This document shows, piece by piece, positions 50,080 to 59,136 of a stretch of DNA of 64,000 nt; within the stretch, counting starts at the first letter, position 1; each line of letters begins with the position of its first letter. Where the stretch lies: NCBI GenBank assembly GCA_965140775.1, contig OZ223471.1, forward strand, positions 4,030,001 through 4,094,000, written 5' to 3'. Below the pieces are notes generated by a model. The model did no database searches, was not told where the DNA came from, and saw only the letters and a list, made by a program, of their open reading frames with translations. A program made the position numbers and the translations under genes. The stretch is from UBA6244 sp965140775. Lineage in GTDB: Bacteria > Bacteroidota > Bacteroidia > Bacteroidales > F082.

Positions 50080-51201
50080 TTACCAAAACAGCACACAAAC
50101 CGGATTTGGAGCCGTCGCTTGGCTAACATAGGTCAGCAATCCCGTTTCTTTATCGCGATTGAACAACACCAGGTTATTGGAATACTGATTGGCCACCACC
50201 ACCTGACTTTCGTCGGGAGTGAGGGTAAAATTACGCGGACCATCACCCATTACCGACTCAAAACCGATTGGTTTCAGCGATCCATCGTCCTCATCTATTG
50301 AATACATTGCCAAGCTGTTATGACCGCGATTGGATGCATATAAAAACTTCCCGTCGGAAGAAATGTGGATATCAGCACAGGTATTGGGCTCAGTATAACC
50401 CTCCGGTAAGGTGGAGACAGAATTCACTATTTCGTAGGTATCCCCATTTGTTTTTCGTAGCTGGGATACACTGCAACTCAATTCATTCACCACATAAATC
50501 CAATCATGCGACGGGTGAAATGCCAAATGTCGGGGACCATCGCCGGGAGCCATTTTTACATTTTTTGACGGAGTTGGAACGAGTTTGTGTCCTGCCCGGT
50601 CAAGGGTTGAAAATATCAACTCATCCTTACCCAAATCCACCGAAATCACCTGATTGCTCCGTGGCACAAACCAAACCGAATGGGCATGAGCCTTTTCCTG
50701 TCGGGGTGTTACACTTCCCCCAAAGTGCTGTTGCACATCGAGTACCGGCGATAACGCTCCTGATTTATCCAAAGATAACAAGCCCACATTTCCTCCCGAA
50801 TAATTGGCTACCAATACAACTCCTTTGCGGTTTACCGTAACAAAACAAGGGTGGGCTCCTCCTGTGGCACTTCTGCTAATAAATGACAAACCGTCATCAC
50901 TAACCTCGAACGACTCAATGGTCCCCGTACCTTCCCGGTCGGTTTCGTTAACGGCCAGCAGGATTTGTTTGTCGGGTGTCAGAGCCAAATAGGAAGGGTT
51001 TTCCGATTTAGCAGCCAACCCCAAAGAAGACAACGAATCTCCCTCCAACTGAAAGCGATAGATACCCTCACTTGTCCCATCAGTATATGTTCCAACAAAA
51101 AAAACCTGCCCGTTCCGCGATTGCTCCACGGTTTTTGACCCCAGGCAACTGCTCAGCATCAGCAGCATTACCCAGCCAAGTACGTTTTTTAATTGTTTCA
51201 T
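50080..51201 (-). CDS. Lactonase family (6-phosphogluconolactonase-like) beta-propeller lipoprotein
   Basis: 373 residues. A lipoprotein signal ends in LSSC (C19). The seven-bladed propeller of the YbhE/Pgl family (PF10282) follows: FFVGTYTDGTSEGIYRF, NPSYLALTPDKQILLAVNE, HPCFVTVNRKGVVLVANYSGGNV, KAHAHSVWFVP, GDGPRHLAFHP and GDGPRNFTLTPDESQVVVANQ, ending NPVCVLFW. Cytoplasmic relatives hydrolyse 6-phosphogluconolactone; a lipidated, exported copy more likely acts on another sugar lactone. A TACCTTGG near-consensus box lies about 40 nt upstream. Confidence 0.87.
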   Translation of the reverse strand: MKQLKNVLGWVMLLMLSSCLGSKTVEQSRNGQVFFVGTYTDGTSEGIYRFQLEGDSLSSLGLAAKSENPSYLALTPDKQILLAVNETDREGTGTIESFEVSDDGLSFISRSATGGAHPCFVTVNRKGVVLVANYSGGNVGLLSLDKSGALSPVLDVQQHFGGSVTPRQEKAHAHSVWFVPRSNQVISVDLGKDELIFSTLDRAGHKLVPTPSKNVKMAPGDGPRHLAFHPSHDWIYVVNELSCSVSQLRKTNGDTYEIVNSVSTLPEGYTEPNTCADIHISSDGKFLYASNRGHNSLAMYSIDEDDGSLKPIGFESVMGDGPRNFTLTPDESQVVVANQYSNNLVLFNRDKETGLLTYVSQATAPNPVCVLFW

Positions 51202-51621
51202 GTGATGTCAATATTTTTTTGTGAGCCTTTAAAATCGAAACGTCCAAGGTAGTTATAATTATTCAACAAGGTTATTACTCCCCGAAATTTCATGCCAATA
51301 AATTACTGAGTCCGCTCCGAGAAATCGTTCATCTACTAAAAAGTTCTTAGTTCGCTTCGACTACAAATGAACCACTTGGTATAAAAGATGCATTTTACCG
51401 ATAAACAGACCTTTGTATAACCTCAAATTAAAAATCTGCGAAACACTGTGGTAAACTCTGTGGAACTCTGTGGTAAAAAATTTGTGTTTATACTTTTCGA
51501 AACGGACGCGTTATTTGAACCTCTAAAAACCAACATAAAAAAAGCAAGCCCCAAAAGAAGAACGAAATATTCGCCGCTTCCCCCGGGGCCTGAAGTTGAT
51601 TAAACAATCAACAAACTGTTC
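51202..51621. other. 420-bp gene-free region with decayed repeats
   Basis: No ORF with support. Contains repeats of CTCTGTGG around 51446-51476 and a TTCATCT/TTCGACT-like region near 51330-51370, the type of eroded low-complexity sequence seen between Bacteroidota genes. The right end holds a possible terminator for the downstream minus-strand gene. Confidence 0.4.
51534..51590 (-). terminator. Possible terminator of the secreted beta-sandwich gene
   Basis: On the minus strand GCCCC (51589-51585) and GGGGC (51552-51548) can pair across a 32-nt loop, followed by TTGCTTTTTTT. The long loop makes it a moderate candidate. Confidence 0.4.
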
Positions 51622-52209
51622 TTAAATCAACACCTTATTTTTAAAGGTGCGTCCGTCCGATTTCATGACAATCACGTAGTTACCCTTTTTACTACCCGAA
51701 AAATCATAAACGCGGTTCACTTTTTGTCCTTTTTTGATTCGCTCGCTGTAAGCCAAATCCCATCCTTCATAGTAAACATCGATGATAACGGATTTGTCTT
51801 CCGGAGAGGTGGTCGAAATATACACATATCCATCTGCTACAACCACTTCCGGTTTCCGAATGTTGCGTTCTTCGTCCTTCAGGAAAGTGACATCCGATTG
51901 AGCTACCCGAAAAGGCATCACCTTAATGGTGTCTTTGGTTTCAAACTCAAAATAATACACGCCATCGGGCAAATTGCTCAAATCGAACCCCTTGGAATAG
52001 GTACCCGACTTCTCAATTGTCTCGGTATAAAGCACAGCATCTTTCCTGTCTTTTAAAACCAATGTCGATCCTTGTTCCACATATTGAAGTGTAACCGATG
52101 TAACCTTCCCGGTAGGTTCGTTGGAAGAAAAGGCATACTCAGCGGAGTAACCTACGCTCGAAGCCGTCATGGCTGCGAGTACTAAACTAATAACTAATAA
52201 TTTTTTCAT
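51622..52209 (-). CDS. Secreted two-domain beta-sandwich protein, unknown
   Basis: 195 residues. A signal peptide is cleaved near YSA-EYA. The mature part seems to hold two similar sandwich modules: about 35-105 (STLVLKDRKDAVLYTE...LPDGVYYFEFETKD) and about 120-195 (YVYISTTSPEDKSVIIDVYYEG...KKGNYVIVMKSDGRTFKNKVLI). The pattern GVYYFEF/GNYVIVMKSDG with a closing VLI strand resembles T9SS sorting-domain folds and small Bacteroidota surface proteins, but no PNP motif is present. A TACATTTG box lies at 52249-52256. It is divergent from an AraC regulator that may control it. Confidence 0.6.
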   Translation of the reverse strand: MKKLLVISLVLAAMTASSVGYSAEYAFSSNEPTGKVTSVTLQYVEQGSTLVLKDRKDAVLYTETIEKSGTYSKGFDLSNLPDGVYYFEFETKDTIKVMPFRVAQSDVTFLKDEERNIRKPEVVVADGYVYISTTSPEDKSVIIDVYYEGWDLAYSERIKKGQKVNRVYDFSGSKKGNYVIVMKSDGRTFKNKVLI

Positions 52210-52248
52210 GTTTTCAATTTTTTACTTTTTATGTCATTATTGACGATG

Positions 52249-52256
52249 CAAATGTA
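52249..52256 (-). promoter_or_regulatory. -7 box of the secreted beta-sandwich gene
   Basis: TACATTTG on the minus strand, 39 nt before the ATG; TTT at -33 spacing. The same 217-bp divergent gap holds TTTTAACACACATTT (52308-52322) and AAATGTGTTAAA (52357-52368), a near inverted pair that may bind the AraC protein. Confidence 0.5.
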
Positions 52257-52426
52257 TGCCGGGTCTTGCCGATAGAAAACATCAAATTTGACCAATATAT
52301 ATGCTCTTTTAACACACATTTTTGCAAATAAAGTATTCAATGTTAATATAGCATAGAAATGTGTTAAACGTGTATATACTACACTTTGGAAATAATGTAC
52401 TTTTACCGCCTAAATAACCAGGAGTC

Positions 52427-53299
52427 ATGTTAAATAAAAAACCGGCACTTGAAAAAATCAGCCCAAGTTTTGGGAGCTCCATATTGGTGAAACAACATTC
52501 AGAACAAATAGTTACTCACCAGGCTTTTTGGCATTTTCACCCCGAAATTGAACTTGTTTACGTAAACAAGGGTCAGGGAAAAGTACACATTGGCAACCAT
52601 TTGTCGTACTTCAACAACAGCCAGCTATTGCTTTTGGGCGCCAACCTGCCCCATCATGGGTTTAGCGACCGACTTACCACCAAGGGCTCAGAAACCATCG
52701 TTCAGTTCAAACCCGACTTTTTGGGCGACCATTTTCTGACCATTCCTGAAATGAAACCCATAGCTTCCCTGTTGGAACGGGCAAAAAAAGGGGTGGTATT
52801 TAAAACAGAAACCAAACGCAAAGTAGGCCCCAAGATTGAGAAACTACTTGGATTGGAAGGATTTAAAAAGGTAATCCTCCTGCTGGAGATACTTAACGAC
52901 CTGGCCGTATCCGCCGATTATACCCTATTGAATGTAGATGGTCTGGCTTTTGAAACTTCCATCCAAGATAGCCATAAGATTGATGTGATTTACAAGCATA
53001 TCAATGCCAACTTCGAGCGGGTAATCACCCTCGAAGAGATTGCCAATGAGGCAAGTATGACGGTTCCTGCCTTTTGTAGGTACTTCAAAAAAGCCACCGG
53101 AAAAACATTTACCAAGCTGGTGAATGAATACCGTGTGGTACATGCCATTAAATTGCTGTCGGAAAGTTCCAAAAGCATCACCGATATCTGCTACGAATGT
53201 GGATTCAACAACTTTTCGCACTTCAACAAGCAGTTCAAGGAGTTTACCGGAAAGAGTGCCTCCAAATACCGTAGTGAGATGAAAAAGATGGTGCAATAA
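52427..53299 (+). CDS. AraC-family transcriptional regulator
   Basis: 290 residues. The N-terminal cupin (about 15-110) includes AFWHFHPEIELVYVNKGQGKVHIGNHL. The C-terminal double HTH (about 185-285) has ITLEEIANEASMTVPAFCRYFKKATGKTFTKLVNEYRV and SITDICYECGFNNFSHFNKQFKEFTGKSASKYR, the standard PS01124 region. It probably senses a small carbohydrate-like ligand, by analogy with the family. It is divergent from the secreted beta-sandwich gene, the likeliest target. Confidence 0.92.
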   Translation: MLNKKPALEKISPSFGSSILVKQHSEQIVTHQAFWHFHPEIELVYVNKGQGKVHIGNHLSYFNNSQLLLLGANLPHHGFSDRLTTKGSETIVQFKPDFLGDHFLTIPEMKPIASLLERAKKGVVFKTETKRKVGPKIEKLLGLEGFKKVILLLEILNDLAVSADYTLLNVDGLAFETSIQDSHKIDVIYKHINANFERVITLEEIANEASMTVPAFCRYFKKATGKTFTKLVNEYRVVHAIKLLSESSKSITDICYECGFNNFSHFNKQFKEFTGKSASKYRSEMKKMVQ

Positions 53300-53434
53300 T
53301 GCATCATTTCGCCCAACAGCGCAACACGAATGGTTTAAGGACTTTGGGTTGACTCTTAAATTCATATTAAAATAATTTTAAAAAACAATTTACCCGCTCA
53401 AGCAGAGTTTTAGTGTAAAACCGCTAAAGTTGAC

Positions 53435-53442
53435 TAACTTTG
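53435..53442 (+). promoter_or_regulatory. -7 box of the fused Opp-type ATPase gene
   Basis: TAACTTTG with GTG at -33 (19-bp spacer). It lies inside the first codons of the long open frame, so translation must start further down. Confidence 0.55.
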
Positions 53443-53465
53443 GGGTTTATAACAGAAATAAGATT

Positions 53466-55148
53466 TTGCTTCAAATAGAGGACTTACATATTGCTTTTCC
53501 ATCCAAATCGGGAGAAATTTCGGCGGTAAACCACATCAGCCTAAGCCTGGAAAAAGGCGAATCACTGGGAATTGTGGGTGAATCGGGGTCGGGCAAGTCC
53601 ATTACGGCGTTGGCCATCATGGGCTTACTACCTCAGCAAGCCGTGATCAAGTCGGGGAAGATTTTATTCGACCAAACGGATTTACTGCAACTATCGCTGC
53701 GCCACATGAACCGTTTCAGGGGTAAACAAATTGCCATGATTTTTCAGGAACCCATGACCTCCCTCAATCCCGTTATGCGTTGTGGAGAACAAGTGGCCGA
53801 GAGCATGGTAACACATCAGAAAATAAATCGAAAAGTGGCATTAAATCAAACCCTTGCGCTTTTCAAACAAGTCAATCTGCCCCGTCCTGAAAAAATGCTC
53901 TACGCTTATCCCCACGAAATTTCCGGAGGACAAAAGCAGCGGGTGATGATAGCCATGGCCATCGCCAACAACCCGGAATTACTCATCGCTGACGAGCCAA
54001 CCACCGCGTTGGACGTCACTGTTCAACAGGAAATACTGGATCTTTTGGACCAATTGCGCCGCGAGAAAGGCATGAGCCTGATATTCATTAGTCACGACCT
54101 GGGCGTGGTGTCGCGGGTGGCTCAGCGCGTGGCGGTAATGTACAAAGGCAACATGGTGGAGCAAGGGCTGTGCAGCGAAGTTTTTGCTCATCCGCAACAT
54201 CCCTACACCAAGGGATTGCTCGCCTGTCGTCCGCCCTTGCACACACGCCCCGAGCGACTTCCCGTGATTGATGACTTTCTCTTTCCGGAAAAAAACCGGC
54301 CAATTGAAGTTTCGCTTAAAGTTATGGATATCCGTGAGAAAGCAATTTCTCCACCTATATTGGAGGTGAATAATTTGGTAAAAAGCTATGTCCTTGAGCG
54401 AAATTTTCTGGGTAAAGTTACCCAAAGTAAAGCCGCCGTTGATGAAGTGTCATTTGAAGTGTTTCCGGGCGAAACCTTGGGTTTGGTGGGCGAATCGGGC
54501 TGTGGTAAAACTACCCTGGGACGAGCCATCCTGCAACTCATTCAACCCGACAGTGGTCGGATTGTTTTCGAAAAACAAAACCTGACACTGTTCAGCCCTC
54601 GTCAGTTAAAGAAAAGCCGACGGCAGCTCAACATCGTGTTTCAGGATCCCTATTCATCGCTCAATCCACGGATGAGCATTGGCGAAGCCATCATGGAACC
54701 CATGAAGGTACACCGACTGAACGGCAATGCACGTCAGCGGCAAGCCAAGGCAGCCGAATTGCTCCAACAGGTGGGCCTGTCGGCCGACCAAATGCACCGA
54801 TTTCCACATGAATTTTCCGGAGGTCAGCGTCAACGCATCGTCATTGCCCGCGCACTGGCCGTACAACCACGTTTTATCATCTGCGACGAAGCTGTTTCGG
54901 CACTGGATGTTTCCGTTCAGGCCAAAGTGCTCAACCTGCTCAACGACCTTAAAAAAACCTATGGTTTTACTTACATTTTCATCTCCCACGATTTGTCGGT
55001 GGTAAAATACATGTCCGACCGCATCATGGTGATGAAAGAGGGTAAAATTGTGGAGACAGGACCTGCTGACGATGTTTTTTATCACCCACAATCAACTTAT
55101 ACACAAAAACTTATATCGGCGTTGCCCACCCTCACAACGTCCACTTAA
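53466..55148 (+). CDS. Fused OppD-OppF-type peptide ABC transporter ATPase
   Basis: 560 residues with two complete ATPase domains in one chain. Domain 1 (about 1-265): GESGSGKS, signature ISGGQKQR, Walker B LLIADEPTTALDV. Domain 2 (about 305-555): GESGCGKTT, signature FSGGQRQR, FIICDEAVSALDV. Each carries the C-terminal dipeptide-transporter region (HPQHPYTKGLLA and YHPQSTYTQKLI). The frame opens with a TTG at 53430, but that lies upstream of the promoter's predicted start near 53447, so TTG 53466 (LQIEDLHIAF) is preferred. No permease or binding-protein gene is next to it; rnr follows by 12 nt. Confidence 0.9.
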   Translation: MLQIEDLHIAFPSKSGEISAVNHISLSLEKGESLGIVGESGSGKSITALAIMGLLPQQAVIKSGKILFDQTDLLQLSLRHMNRFRGKQIAMIFQEPMTSLNPVMRCGEQVAESMVTHQKINRKVALNQTLALFKQVNLPRPEKMLYAYPHEISGGQKQRVMIAMAIANNPELLIADEPTTALDVTVQQEILDLLDQLRREKGMSLIFISHDLGVVSRVAQRVAVMYKGNMVEQGLCSEVFAHPQHPYTKGLLACRPPLHTRPERLPVIDDFLFPEKNRPIEVSLKVMDIREKAISPPILEVNNLVKSYVLERNFLGKVTQSKAAVDEVSFEVFPGETLGLVGESGCGKTTLGRAILQLIQPDSGRIVFEKQNLTLFSPRQLKKSRRQLNIVFQDPYSSLNPRMSIGEAIMEPMKVHRLNGNARQRQAKAAELLQQVGLSADQMHRFPHEFSGGQRQRIVIARALAVQPRFIICDEAVSALDVSVQAKVLNLLNDLKKTYGFTYIFISHDLSVVKYMSDRIMVMKEGKIVETGPADDVFYHPQSTYTQKLISALPTLTTST

Positions 55149-55160
55149 TATCAAAACAAC

Positions 55161-57311
55161 ATGTCGAAAAAAAAATCAACCTACCCACAAAACGCCCTTG
55201 CAGGTGTTATTCTCAGCATCTTCGCCGAGAACCCTTTCAAAGCATATAACTACAAACAAATAGGCCATCTGATTGGAGTAAAAGATAAAGCAGGCCGCAA
55301 TGTGCTGCACGAACTGCTCCTCGAACTTACCCAAAACAAAGATTTGCTGGAAATAAAACCCGGCAAATACCGCCTGAACCCTGAAAAATTGCAGGTACTT
55401 GCCAACAAGAAAAAATTCATCACCGGTAAGGTGGACATGAAAAACACCGGCAAAGCATACATCATCAGCGATGAGGGCGGCGACGATATTTTTGTGGCTT
55501 CCAACAACGTGGGCCATGCCCTCCACGACGACCAGGTGAAGGTGTTTATCTTTCCAAAACGCAACAACCACAAAACCGAAGGTCAGATTGTGGAGGTACT
55601 GCAACGCAGGAAAGACACCTATGTGGGCGTGCTCGAAGCCAATAAAAACTACGGTTTCGTTATTGCCGACAGCCAAAACATGCCCTACGACATATTCGTT
55701 CAGCCCGAACATATGAATAAAGCCAGGAATGGTGAAAAAGTATTGGTGAAAATCATCGACTGGCCCGAACATGCCAACAACCCTTTCGGGGAAATTACCG
55801 AAGTGCTGGGAATGCCGGGTGATAACGACGTGGAAATGAAGTCCATATTGGCCGACAACAATTTTCCGCTGTCATTTCCTAAGGAAGTGGAACAGGAAGC
55901 CGAAAAAATTGAAACACGTATCGGTGACAACGAAATCAAACAACGTAAAGATTTCAGGGAAACCTTCACCATCACCATCGACCCCTTCGACGCCAAAGAT
56001 TTTGACGATGCCATTTCACTCAAAAAAATTGACGAAAATACCTGGGAAGTGGGGGTGCATATTGCGGATGTATCACATTTTGTGCAACAAGGCACCAACC
56101 TCGACAAAGAAGCCTACCAACGCGGAACCTCCATTTATCTGGTCGACAGGGTTATCCCCATGCTGCCCGAAAAACTTTCCAACAACGTCTGTTCGCTGCG
56201 TCCCAATGAAGACAAGCTGACTTTTTCGGCGGTGTTCAATCTGAACAACAAAGCAGAGGTCACCGGTCGCTGGTTTGGAAAAACCATCATCCATTCCAAC
56301 CGCAGATTCACTTACGAGGAGGCACAGGAAATCATCGAAACCGGCAAAGGCGACTTTCAGCAGGAGGTCCTGGTGCTGCATGCTTTGGCTTCCCAATTGC
56401 GAAAAAAGCGCTTTAATAATGGATCCATCAATTTCAACTCAGAAGAAATCAGGTTTAAACTCGACGAAAAAGGTAAGCCCATCGAAACTTACATCAAAGT
56501 ACAAAAGGAGGCCAATCATTTGGTTGAGGAGTTCATGCTGTTGGCCAACAAACATGTTGCCGAATACATTGGCAAACCCGAACCAAATAAAAAGAACAAA
56601 ACCTTTGTTTACCGCATACATGATGAACCCAACCCTGAAAAACTCAACACATTCGTACAGTTTCTGAAAAAATTGGGTTATTCACTCAATGTAAATTCCA
56701 GGGAAAGTCTGGCAGCCTCCTACAACAATTTATTTGAAAAAATTCACGGCAGAGGTGAAGAAAACATGATTGAAACCATTGCCGTGCGAACCATGGCCAA
56801 GGCAGAATACTCCACCGATAACATCGGTCATTACGGACTGGCATTCCCCTTTTATTCGCATTTTACCTCACCCATCCGCCGTTATCCCGACCTGATGGTA
56901 CACCGACTGCTGTTTAAATACCTGGAAGGCGGCGCTTCTGCCAACAAAGAAGTGTATGAAGAAATGTGTAAACACAGCTCGGAAATGGAACGAAAAGCCG
57001 TGCAAGCCGAACGCGACTCCATTAAATACAAACAGGTAGAGTTTATGCTCGACAAAGTGGGGAAGGTATTCGATGGAAGAATTTCGGGTGTGAGCAAATG
57101 GGGAATTTTCGTGGAACTCAACATTTCCAAAAGTGAAGGTCTGATCCGTTTTTCAGAACTGGATGACGACTTCTACTACCTGGACGAAGACAATTACCGC
57201 ATCATCGGTCGCAAAGGAGGGAAAACCTTCCGCCTGGGTGATGATGTTAAGGTGCTGGTGAAGAATGTGGATATGGAACAACGGAAGCTGGACTTTGCAT
57301 TGATTGAGTAG
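55161..57311 (+). CDS. rnr: Ribonuclease R
   Basis: 716 residues. Order: N-terminal helix-turn-helix-like region, two cold-shock domains (about 70-220), the RNB catalytic domain (about 250-585) with DPFDAKDFDDAIS holding the metal-binding Asp set and FTSPIRRYPDLMVHR at its end, and a C-terminal S1 domain (about 630-716, VFDGRISGVSKWGIFVEL). It degrades structured RNA 3' to 5' and acts in rRNA quality control and trans-translation. The ATG is 12 nt after the ABC ATPase stop. Confidence 0.96.
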   Translation: MSKKKSTYPQNALAGVILSIFAENPFKAYNYKQIGHLIGVKDKAGRNVLHELLLELTQNKDLLEIKPGKYRLNPEKLQVLANKKKFITGKVDMKNTGKAYIISDEGGDDIFVASNNVGHALHDDQVKVFIFPKRNNHKTEGQIVEVLQRRKDTYVGVLEANKNYGFVIADSQNMPYDIFVQPEHMNKARNGEKVLVKIIDWPEHANNPFGEITEVLGMPGDNDVEMKSILADNNFPLSFPKEVEQEAEKIETRIGDNEIKQRKDFRETFTITIDPFDAKDFDDAISLKKIDENTWEVGVHIADVSHFVQQGTNLDKEAYQRGTSIYLVDRVIPMLPEKLSNNVCSLRPNEDKLTFSAVFNLNNKAEVTGRWFGKTIIHSNRRFTYEEAQEIIETGKGDFQQEVLVLHALASQLRKKRFNNGSINFNSEEIRFKLDEKGKPIETYIKVQKEANHLVEEFMLLANKHVAEYIGKPEPNKKNKTFVYRIHDEPNPEKLNTFVQFLKKLGYSLNVNSRESLAASYNNLFEKIHGRGEENMIETIAVRTMAKAEYSTDNIGHYGLAFPFYSHFTSPIRRYPDLMVHRLLFKYLEGGASANKEVYEEMCKHSSEMERKAVQAERDSIKYKQVEFMLDKVGKVFDGRISGVSKWGIFVELNISKSEGLIRFSELDDDFYYLDEDNYRIIGRKGGKTFRLGDDVKVLVKNVDMEQRKLDFALIE

Positions 57312-57343
57312 GCTAGGGTTCCGGGGCTCATCGCATCATATAA

Positions 57344-57481
57344 CTTCAAGCGTGGACGCTTGAAGCTGTTGAGTTCGGGGGTTCAATGTATGATAAAACT
57401 TCAAGCGTGGACGCTTGAAGCTGGTGAGAAAAACTTCAAGCGCGGACGCTTGAAGCCGTTGAGGTGCATGGACACTTGAAG
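57344..57481. repeat. Cluster of REP-like palindromes after rnr
   Basis: Perfect copies of the CTTCAAGCGT-GG-palindrome at 57344-57365 and 57399-57420, a one-base variant (GCGC) at 57434-57455 and a degraded copy near 57462-57481. Copies share flanks: AA before and CTG(T/G)TGAG after, so the array is head to tail. It fills most of the 299-bp gap to exbD. Confidence 0.85.
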
Positions 57482-57559
57482 CTGGTGGGTTCCATCAATC
57501 ATGCAGCTTTTTCAAATCAAACAACCTCCACGCTTCAGAACCTATGTGGCAATAAACAA

Positions 57560-57597
57560 AAAAGGGAACAACCAAATTGGTTATTCCCTTTTATTTT
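57560..57597. terminator. Bidirectional terminator between rnr and the exb cluster
   Basis: AAGGGAA-C-AACCA paired with TGGTT-A-TTCCCTT, preceded by an A-run and followed by a T-rich run; it can serve both convergent units. Confidence 0.8.
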
Positions 57598-57610
57598 GAA
57601 CTTGCGTTTC

Positions 57611-58081
57611 CTAATTATTTTTCTGTTTTCCCTTGCGGGTTGAGTAGTTAATTTTCAGCGCTCCTGCTTTGCGGAGCTCTTGCTTCACATCGGTAACGAT
57701 ACCCATCTTGGTCAATCCATCTACTTTAAGAGAGGTGGTGATGAATTTCTTATCAGCTTCATCGCGTTCTTCACGCTCTTTGGCTACAAATTCCTGAATA
57801 TTATCCACGGTAGCAAAGGTGTCATTCAGCTGAATACGCGAGTTTGTACCATAGAGGGCCGTTTTTACGGGAGGGCCGATATAGATATAACTTACCAAAG
57901 ATTTGCGCTCCAGCTTTTGTACTTCAGTGGCTTGGGGCAATTTGGTTTTTACCTTCAATGTTACCTCACGCATCACGGTGGTTACCATGAAAAAGAAAAG
58001 CAACATGAAAATAATATCGGGCAACGACGACGTGTTGATGGCCGGCGAGCCTTTACCTTGTTTGGTCTTAAATTTTGACAT
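57611..58081 (-). CDS. ExbD/TolR-family biopolymer transport protein (second copy)
   Basis: 156 residues. One membrane helix (about 20-40: LPDIIFMLLFFFMVTTVM) carries the conserved Asp near D23, the proton-path residue of ExbD/TolR. The periplasmic domain follows. It is the last gene of a four-gene cluster and starts 1 nt after the preceding ExbD stop. Together with ExbB it would energise outer-membrane TonB-type transport or T9SS-like processes. Confidence 0.92.
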   Translation of the reverse strand: MSKFKTKQGKGSPAINTSSLPDIIFMLLFFFMVTTVMREVTLKVKTKLPQATEVQKLERKSLVSYIYIGPPVKTALYGTNSRIQLNDTFATVDNIQEFVAKEREERDEADKKFITTSLKVDGLTKMGIVTDVKQELRKAGALKINYSTRKGKQKNN

Positions 58082-58082
58082 A

Positions 58083-58661
58083 TTAGTTACCTCCTATATC
58101 TTCAGGTTCAGCTTCCGAAATGGCTACGGGTACGGCTGCATTCACCGCATCGATTTTGTCCTTATCGATGAGCTTATCGTACTTCATGCCAAATTTGTCC
58201 ATCGAAAACCTGTCCTTGAGTTCGTTAAAAGCCGCCGCAAGCTGATTTTGCACATTGATATACATATCATACGACGTACCTCGGTCGTTCTTGAGCGAAA
58301 TAATACCCTTGGAAATGGGAATTTCAGCGTCGAGTTGTTTAATGTACTTGGTCGTAACTTCTGGATAATCAGGATTGTCGGGGTGAACGGTAATAAAATC
58401 GATCACCTTATTTTTCAACTGACTGATATCTCCGGCTTTTCCATCGATAAGCAATCGATCCTGATTGTTGACCAAAATTTTCAGCACGTTTCGATCTTTT
58501 ACATCAATATCCTCTTCATTATTTTCAACCGGTGGCGGCAGCTTCCTGGTAATCCCGGTGTCAACGTCCATTGTAGTGGTTACAAGGAAGAAGATCAGCA
58601 GGAGGAAGGCGATATCTGCCATCGATCCGGCATTAATTTCCGGGGCTGCTTTTTTAGCCAT
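58083..58661 (-). CDS. ExbD/TolR-family biopolymer transport protein (first copy)
   Basis: 192 residues. The helix SMADIAFLLLIFFLVTTTM (about 12-31) includes the conserved Asp. The periplasmic region is longer than in the other copy and includes NVLKILVNNQDRLLIDGK and NVQNQLAAAFNELKDRF. Tandem, divergent ExbD copies behind one ExbB are typical of Bacteroidota. It starts 7 nt after the small TM gene. Confidence 0.92.
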   Translation of the reverse strand: MAKKAAPEINAGSMADIAFLLLIFFLVTTTMDVDTGITRKLPPPVENNEEDIDVKDRNVLKILVNNQDRLLIDGKAGDISQLKNKVIDFITVHPDNPDYPEVTTKYIKQLDAEIPISKGIISLKNDRGTSYDMYINVQNQLAAAFNELKDRFSMDKFGMKYDKLIDKDKIDAVNAAVPVAISEAEPEDIGGN

Positions 58662-58668
58662 AATACGA

Positions 58669-59130
58669 TTATTTAAACAATTTAATTACAGAAGCATACA
58701 ATATGGAAAGCACAGTTAAACCAAAGGCGATATAGGTGGCATAAAGACCCATACCCACATATACTGAAACTTCAGCGGTGGTTTTTAGTTTTTCCAATTG
58801 AAAGGCAGAGAATTCGTTTCCGGCCAAGGCATATCCTACCAACAATACAACAGCAAAAGCAGCGACGCTAAAAAGAATCGTGATACCACTTCTAGGGTTG
58901 AGAATAATATTATAAATAGGGGAGAGAATTGTGATTAATACAATAATGCCCAACAATATGGCCGACCAGAAAAAGAATTCATTCATAAAGGGGTTATTCA
59001 GATCGCCTAACATTTCGGCAAGCGTTCTGTTAAAGTCAAACATGGTGTAATACAACACGCTTGAGACCACAGAAATCGCCAACAATACGATCAGAATCAC
59101 TTTTGTTATGGAGTGAATACTATCTTTCAT
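58669..59130 (-). CDS. Conserved four-TM protein inside the exb cluster
   Basis: 153 residues with four hydrophobic helices (about 9-30, 50-72, 82-102, 125-150) and short loops. Proteins of this kind sit between exbB and exbD genes in many Bacteroidales, but no function is assigned. Spacing is 6 nt to exbB and 7 nt to exbD, so all four are co-transcribed. It is a candidate accessory subunit of the proton-channel complex. Confidence 0.7.
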   Translation of the reverse strand: MKDSIHSITKVILIVLLAISVVSSVLYYTMFDFNRTLAEMLGDLNNPFMNEFFFWSAILLGIIVLITILSPIYNIILNPRSGITILFSVAAFAVVLLVGYALAGNEFSAFQLEKLKTTAEVSVYVGMGLYATYIAFGLTVLSILYASVIKLFK

Positions 59131-59136
59131 GATTCC

